Shown here: piece by piece, positions 58,990 to 64,000 of the stretch
Layout: every line of letters starts with the position of its first letter
Numbering within the stretch: the stretch's first letter is position 1
Assembly: GCA_947000775.1 (NCBI GenBank)
Contig: CAMQGK010000008.1
Location: 12,781,501-12,845,500, forward strand
Direction: 5' to 3'
Length of the DNA stretch: 64,000 nucleotides
From: Pterois miles
Lineage: Eukaryota > Chordata > Actinopteri > Perciformes > Scorpaenidae
Translations under genes and position numbers: made by a program
Notes under the pieces: model-generated
Databases searched by the model: none
Seen by the model: only the letters and a program-made list of their open reading frames with translations
Told to the model about the DNA's origin: nothing

Positions 58990-59235
58990 TATTTTAACAT
59001 CATCTCTGATTACTAACATGCTGAAATTCATTAATTTATATTGTATTAATTTAGATATTTTCCAAATTAAAAGCCCCTAGAAGTGAATGATTCAACTTTT
59101 TCTCATGGTCTAGTGTTTAGCAAAAAGTGCAATAAATCGTAACATCAAATTGCAATACTTAAAAATTGCGATACATATCAAATCGGCACCCAAGCATTGT
59201 GATTGTATCGAATCAGGAAATAACTTGATTCCAGC
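58990..59235 (+). mobile_element. hAT-like family B, right-end fragment
   Basis: Shares TTTAGATATTTTCCAAATTA, AGAAGTGAATGATTCAACTT, TTTTCTCATGGTCTAGTGTT and AAATCGTAACATCAAATTGC-type blocks with 51480-51640 and 4775-4890. It ends GTATCGAATCAGGAAATA as does the 51.6-kb copy. Confidence 0.6.
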
Positions 59236-60654
59236 ACATCAACTTCAAGGACAAAATGTTCACTTACTGCCCCATATATCCCACTGCCAGGTGCCATTAT
59301 AACGAGAAAATAAATGTTATTAACTTCACCTGTCAGTGGTCATAATGTTGTTAATGTTATGGCTGATGTAAACGGTGTTAGACAAATAAAACTATACTGT
59401 TATGCTTCATATGGGAGGTCAAATCAGCATCTGTATGTCTGTAGAGCTATGCATCGGTGAACATGTTGATTACTGTATTTCCATGGAAACTGAGATTACA
59501 CAGGTGATGAAAAGGCTGAATGTAAATAGGATGAAGCTTAGTGACAATATCCTAGTAAATAATAATTGTAAATAAGATTCTTTCTACAGTATAATATGCA
59601 CATAAACATGCTGACTGAAGGGCTGGCAGGTATGCTAATCTCTGTAGACTCCACGGATAAAGTTGTGGTGGTGTTTAATATCCCCACATAGCCCCATGTG
59701 ATAGTGTTATCGCTGACCTTGACTTGTAGAACCCATTGGGAATCATTTTACTCTAATGCGTAAAACCACAATGTTTAACTTGTTCTCTGCTCAGCTCTGA
59801 CTCTAAATCCCTCTCCGTCATGACTGACCTTGAAGTCTGGCTTTGACAAGACTAAATGTAATAGCATTATAACGGCTGTACAGAAAAGACTCGTGAGCTA
59901 GAGAGGGCACTTGACAGATCAGATTATTCCCTAAAACATATTTACTCTTGTGCCTCAGTGACAGCTATAGTGAAATATGCCAGAGGCTAGTAAACCTGCA
60001 TGTGTGTGTCCTTGTGTTTGCATGTGTGACAGGCCAAGCCATGACAGGCATACAGAAGTCAGCGATAAAAGCCACCGCTGTACTTCATTCTCATAATATT
60101 CTCAAAAAAAAAAAAAAACACTTTTCCTGCCTCGATGACAACATACATATACAAAAAGGTGAATGCATATATACATGTAGATAGATAACCCCATAGCGGA
60201 CCCCATGAGTTGGATCTCTCAAGTCACACATGGCAATAATTTCTTCTGCAGAATCTTTTCCCTCAAGCCTTAACAAACGTAGGCTACCACATGAGCAGAG
60301 AGGAATCCATTCAACACCCCCTGGGCATGCTCAGCTCTTCTTAGCCCTGCAGGCATCCTGTAGCTTTGAATCTTCACTGTCTTTGCCTCTTTTTTATTTG
60401 CAGAAGGCCACAAGGGATGGTACCGGCTCCTGTATGCTTTTATTACTATTGTAAGAGCTATCCTTTCAGAGAGAACAGAAGTACCACTTGCCAAGGTTAC
60501 AAGGAATATCAAACACAACAAACAAATGCAAAATGGCTGTATAGTAAAAGTGAAGCCACAAAAACACTCAAGGCTCTAAATCTTTATGAGCCTTGTCACT
60601 TCTTACACTCTCTATTTGCCTAGGGTGTCTTGTCCCATACACATGACATCTTTT
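59236..60654. other. Non-coding; nothing assigned
   Basis: A 15-base A run lies near 60104-60118. No exon is supported. Confidence 0.4.
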
Positions 60655-61182
60655 AAGGCCCAAACACACCAACCTGACATCAAAGAACTAGCGGCGGTGA
60701 AGGCTGCCTGTTGAGCCGCCTCACATTGCCTTTGTCTTGGCCAAAAAGCTGCACTCAAACTTACCACAAAGACTACAGCCGACAGCCAATTAACATGTAC
60801 ATTCTGCACCTGCTTGAGATGAAATAACTCTCCCTACTAGCAGGTGTCAGTAGCCTGTATTCGTCATTCAAAAAGAGAAACCGGAAGACCGAGGACTGCG
60901 GATATACAAGCTGTTGTTATGACACGTACATGAAATAAAGCTACATCTACCGATGATTTTCACACCGCTCTTACTCACCACTTTGTTTCACTTCATAAAA
61001 TAACCCAGGTATGATCAGATCAGATGAAGATGAAAAACAAGAAAGCGCCAGTGCCGCTGCCGAAAAAACTCTGACATGGGCAGACTAGAGCCGATGGTGT
61101 GGGACACACCGCAAAAACTAGGCTGACAGACACTCACCAACAGCCCCAAACTGTCCTGACGGCTTGGTGTGTCAAGGCCTTT
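60655..61182 (+). mobile_element. MITE G, full length
   Basis: The left end AAGGCCCAAACACACCAAC and the reverse complement of the right end, AAGGCCTTGACACACCAAG, pair well with three differences, and the match continues (CTGACAT against CGTCAGG). The flanks are TTTTA and TAG, so a TA-type duplication is possible. The body is about 530 bp and encodes no transposase. Confidence 0.7.
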
Positions 61183-63193
61183 AGTCTTTTCACCTGCAAG
61201 TGAGCAGCTTCACCAAAATGTCTATTTAATGTGCCCCAAGGCTTACACTAGTTCCCATCCCAGCCCACACAGGCACTTGTGGCGGAGAGCAGCAAAGATA
61301 TGATCCCTGACTGGCTTCCCTCCCAATTGGTACCTGCCAAAGGTGTTGATGAAGCACCACAGCCGAGAAGCAAACCCAGCTCACTATGGTGCTGGCTAAG
61401 TATATTTCCCCTGCGCCACACAGGCGCTAACCCATGTGAGCTTTATTGTAACAAAGCTCTTGTCGCTACACTCTTAACAGAAAATATTTCTTTTCCATAT
61501 GCATTTCCCTCTGCAGTTTTCCAAAGCTTTCTATATTTAACAGACTTGCAAAAGCGTGCACATCCCTTTTGGGCCAGTTTGAATTCCAATCTCTGGCCGT
61601 GGCCCGAGCAGGAGACATTGGGATATGAATGAATCATGTACCGCTGAGCCAAGCCTTTAAACCAAACCATCCACCCACCAGGAATTGGACCATACATTAC
61701 ACATGTTCCTGGTTCGGATCCATTTAGCGCCCCTAAACACTGCGTTAGGCAAGGATGAGAACTAGACAGGGCGCAAAGGGTGTGATGCACCATGGAGCAT
61801 GGATAAAACATTACAGACATTAGGGAGGGTAAGGGTGAAGGGGATTTAAGTGCAGAGGGAGTGGAGCACAAGCTGCTGAAAGGATGTCAGTCTGGAGAGA
61901 AACATGAAAGAAGGAATAAGAGGAATGAGGGGGTTAAATGGAAACGAGGAAAAATGAAAGCCGCAGTAAAGAATGGCGGGATTCATAAAGGGGTTACAAG
62001 CAATGTAAACAGGAAAAAGAGTAAAGAGGCAGGACATAAGTGGAAGACATAAGCAAGAGGATGCTGGGGAGGGAGTTGTTACAATGGCCTCCCTCCATAA
62101 TGATCGCTGAGATCCTCCTAATTGGGCAAATCTCCGAGCAGGCACCCAGCACCCTGCTCTGGAGAACAGGTCAGACAGAGAGCAAAGAGAGGGACGGAAG
62201 GAAGGGAGAAAACATTTACAGACACAAGGGGGGTGCCATGAAAAGGTTGAGCTATGTGAGTCTAATGAATTGAGGGGTTATACAAGAGCAGCATTGACCT
62301 CCAACTCCCTGCTCCCTACTTGCCTTAATTCCTCTTTCCACGCTCTCTGGCTCTCGCTGCCCCGTTGTAAATCTACGAGCAGCTCAATCGACTGAAATTT
62401 TGAAAAATATGTTTGGCTTCGGATGATGACACAACCGAGGCTCACAGTGGCCTAGGGACCTTGTTTGGGAACAGCGTAGCCAAAGAAAGAATAGCTCTGG
62501 GTGAGGGGTGTGAGCGAAGGGGAAGAGTGCTCTATGAGGGCCTCTTCAGAGGGCTAATTTATGAGCATCCTGATCAATGGGTTAATTAAGTGGAGAGAGG
62601 AGAAAATGGAGAGGCTGGCCACAGTGACCAATGGCAAAGAAGAAAGGGGGGTGGATGGAAGGACAAATGGGCAGAGGTTAGGAGGGTGATGACACGAGAG
62701 GTAGACAGATTTTGGCAGGATGTGGAGCCAACAGTGGGAGGTAAATTCCCTTGTGCGCTTAACTAAATTGACTGGGACCATCCAATAATTCTCTAATGGG
62801 ACTTTCTAGCCAGTGATGATCATGAGCTACCGGCTCACCTACTTGAATCAATACTACTCCACCTCTTCAGCTTTGTCAAAGCCGACCAAAAATAAGATGT
62901 CAAGAATGCAATCCATTGGGCAGTCTTTCAGAGACCTTTTGGAAAATCAATTGCGATATAAAAATCTCAAAAAGGAGGAATAAAAGTGTCCAGCGCACAC
63001 GTGCATCAACTGTGCTTACACAACACACACGCTTGCAGCTGTTCGGCCTTTCCAGAATGTGAAGCACGTTCTCCAGCGAGAGGGATAGAGCTCATCCTTT
63101 GAAATGTGTTTATTCCCCACAAAAGGAGAGAGAGTAGCGGTGAAAGAAACAGGGCCAGAAAATCCTGCTGACTTGCAGCCTTCTAAATCGCCG
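61183..63193. other. Non-coding with purine-rich tracts
   Basis: Purine-rich at 61830-62040, 62160-62235 and 62595-62700. A unique stretch at 62040-62150 and another near 62530-62600 have TTAATTAAG and TCCTAATTGG-type cores. Frames at 61279-61632 and 61443-61871 overlap on opposite strands and have no motifs. Confidence 0.4.
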
Positions 63194-63208
63194 CCCCCCC
63201 CCCCCCCC
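63194..63208 (+). repeat. Poly-C run, 15 bases
   Basis: Third long C run of the window, followed by CT-rich DNA. The Gly-rich reverse frame crosses it. Confidence 0.9.
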
Positions 63209-64000
63209 TTCCCCTTCTCCTATTCCCCTTCTTATTTCCAAGTCTCTGGAGTTTAAACCCAAATGGAAAGAGATTGTTTCATGTAGGCACCAGGGGAGCT
63301 CTGGCTGCTTTCTTCCCAGGTCTTCATCTTCACAGAAACACCCCCATACCAACCACATTCTGCCATCTAGAAGCAATACTGTTAACATATGTCCCAGCAA
63401 AGCAATACTGCCACCCATTAGCTGTTAGCACTAGCATGTAATCAAGGTTACACTCCTTTAGCTTTGCTAATTAAGGTGACAAGGCCCTATCATTCTTCCT
63501 CTAATGGTGAGCTATTCCCCTCTTTATATTCCACCTATCCAATCCTGTCCCTTTTACCTTTATAGTCCATGCTTCCCATACTTGCATTTCAAATCTTCAA
63601 TACATCTATTGTGATCAGTCTTGCCTCCCAGAACTATAAATGTGCTACCACAAAATCCCTCTTCCTTACACCTTCAGTAAATTCCAGACATAAGGGACAC
63701 ATGAAGGGCACTGCACAGGGAAGATGAGTCATTTTCACCAAGATACTGTAGCCTGAGGGTAGCAGATAAGTGCACTCAATAAAGTCCGGTACGTGTCAGA
63801 ACACTGACATTTATGTCCCTGGTGCTGTGAGCTGCTACCTGTGCAAGTATAGTGCACGGAAATCTGCTCATGCAGGCCGTTTGTCCCGGGAGTGATCCGC
63901 ACAGATTGGAATTTAGCCCCTCTTTCCTGCTGCCATTTGTCAGCAGAAGAATTGCCTCAGCCTTGAGAGACAGTGTGAAGAGCCGCAGATGAATGATTTA
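63209..64000. other. Non-coding; nothing assigned
   Basis: Unique sequence to the window end. No exon or repeat end is recognised. Confidence 0.4.

Overview
This window reads as non-coding, repeat-rich genomic DNA from a bony fish, most likely a spiny-rayed (percomorph) teleost. The evidence is indirect: tRNA-derived SINEs of types common in percomorphs, a Tc1-like transposon with a fish-type IR/DR layout, many hAT-like and PIF-like non-autonomous elements that recur inside the window, long CA/TG, GA and TA microsatellites, and no compact run of genes. I see no rRNA, functional tRNA, CRISPR or bacterial operon. Nearly all open reading frames are chance frames or run through simple repeats.

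Only three stretches have convincing protein-coding ancestry. (1) 8525-9104 is a terminal-exon-like piece of a coiled-coil protein. It follows a good splice acceptor, is broken by a one-base frameshift, and carries three copies of a roughly 20-residue module. I cannot name the gene. (2) 49991-50883 is a decayed Tc1/mariner transposase with a frameshift, no N-terminus and a lost catalytic glutamate. (3) 56202-56427 is a BED zinc-finger exon followed by a splice donor, probably the first exon of a dead hAT-type transposase or a ZBED-like gene.

Layout. 1-460: two reversed SINE or SINE-like pieces. 3.5-4.9 kb: a composite hAT-like element with a possible 8-bp target duplication. 8.5-9.1 kb: the coiled-coil exon. 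10.4-10.9, 16.2-16.6 and 22.8-23.6 kb: three copies of one repeat, the last swollen by a 22-bp minisatellite. 15.9-16.9 kb: a MITE with that repeat nested inside. 18.0 and 30.0 kb: copies of a short TIR element. 19.9-20.2 kb: CA arrays. 25.2-25.9 kb: a 632-bp MITE. 27-32 kb: hAT-like elements and a SINE. 36-48 kb: further hAT-like ends, a GGCGT array, a long hairpin and AT-rich DNA. 49.6-51.1 kb: a Tc1 element between TA arrays. 51-53 and 59 kb: pieces of the 4-kb element. 53.7-54.4 kb: a pyrimidine-rich tract. 60.7-61.2 kb: another MITE. Between these lie unique AT-rich stretches; a few have homeodomain- or POU-like motifs and might be conserved regulatory DNA, but that needs cross-species alignment.

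There is no evidence that any genes here work together. The window is best read as intergenic or deep intronic sequence. I found no convincing new multi-gene system. The most distinctive items are the alternating 22-bp minisatellite with YY1-like cores, the coiled-coil exon, the Tc1 element set between TA arrays, and the modular fish repeats that can be cross-aligned within this one window.
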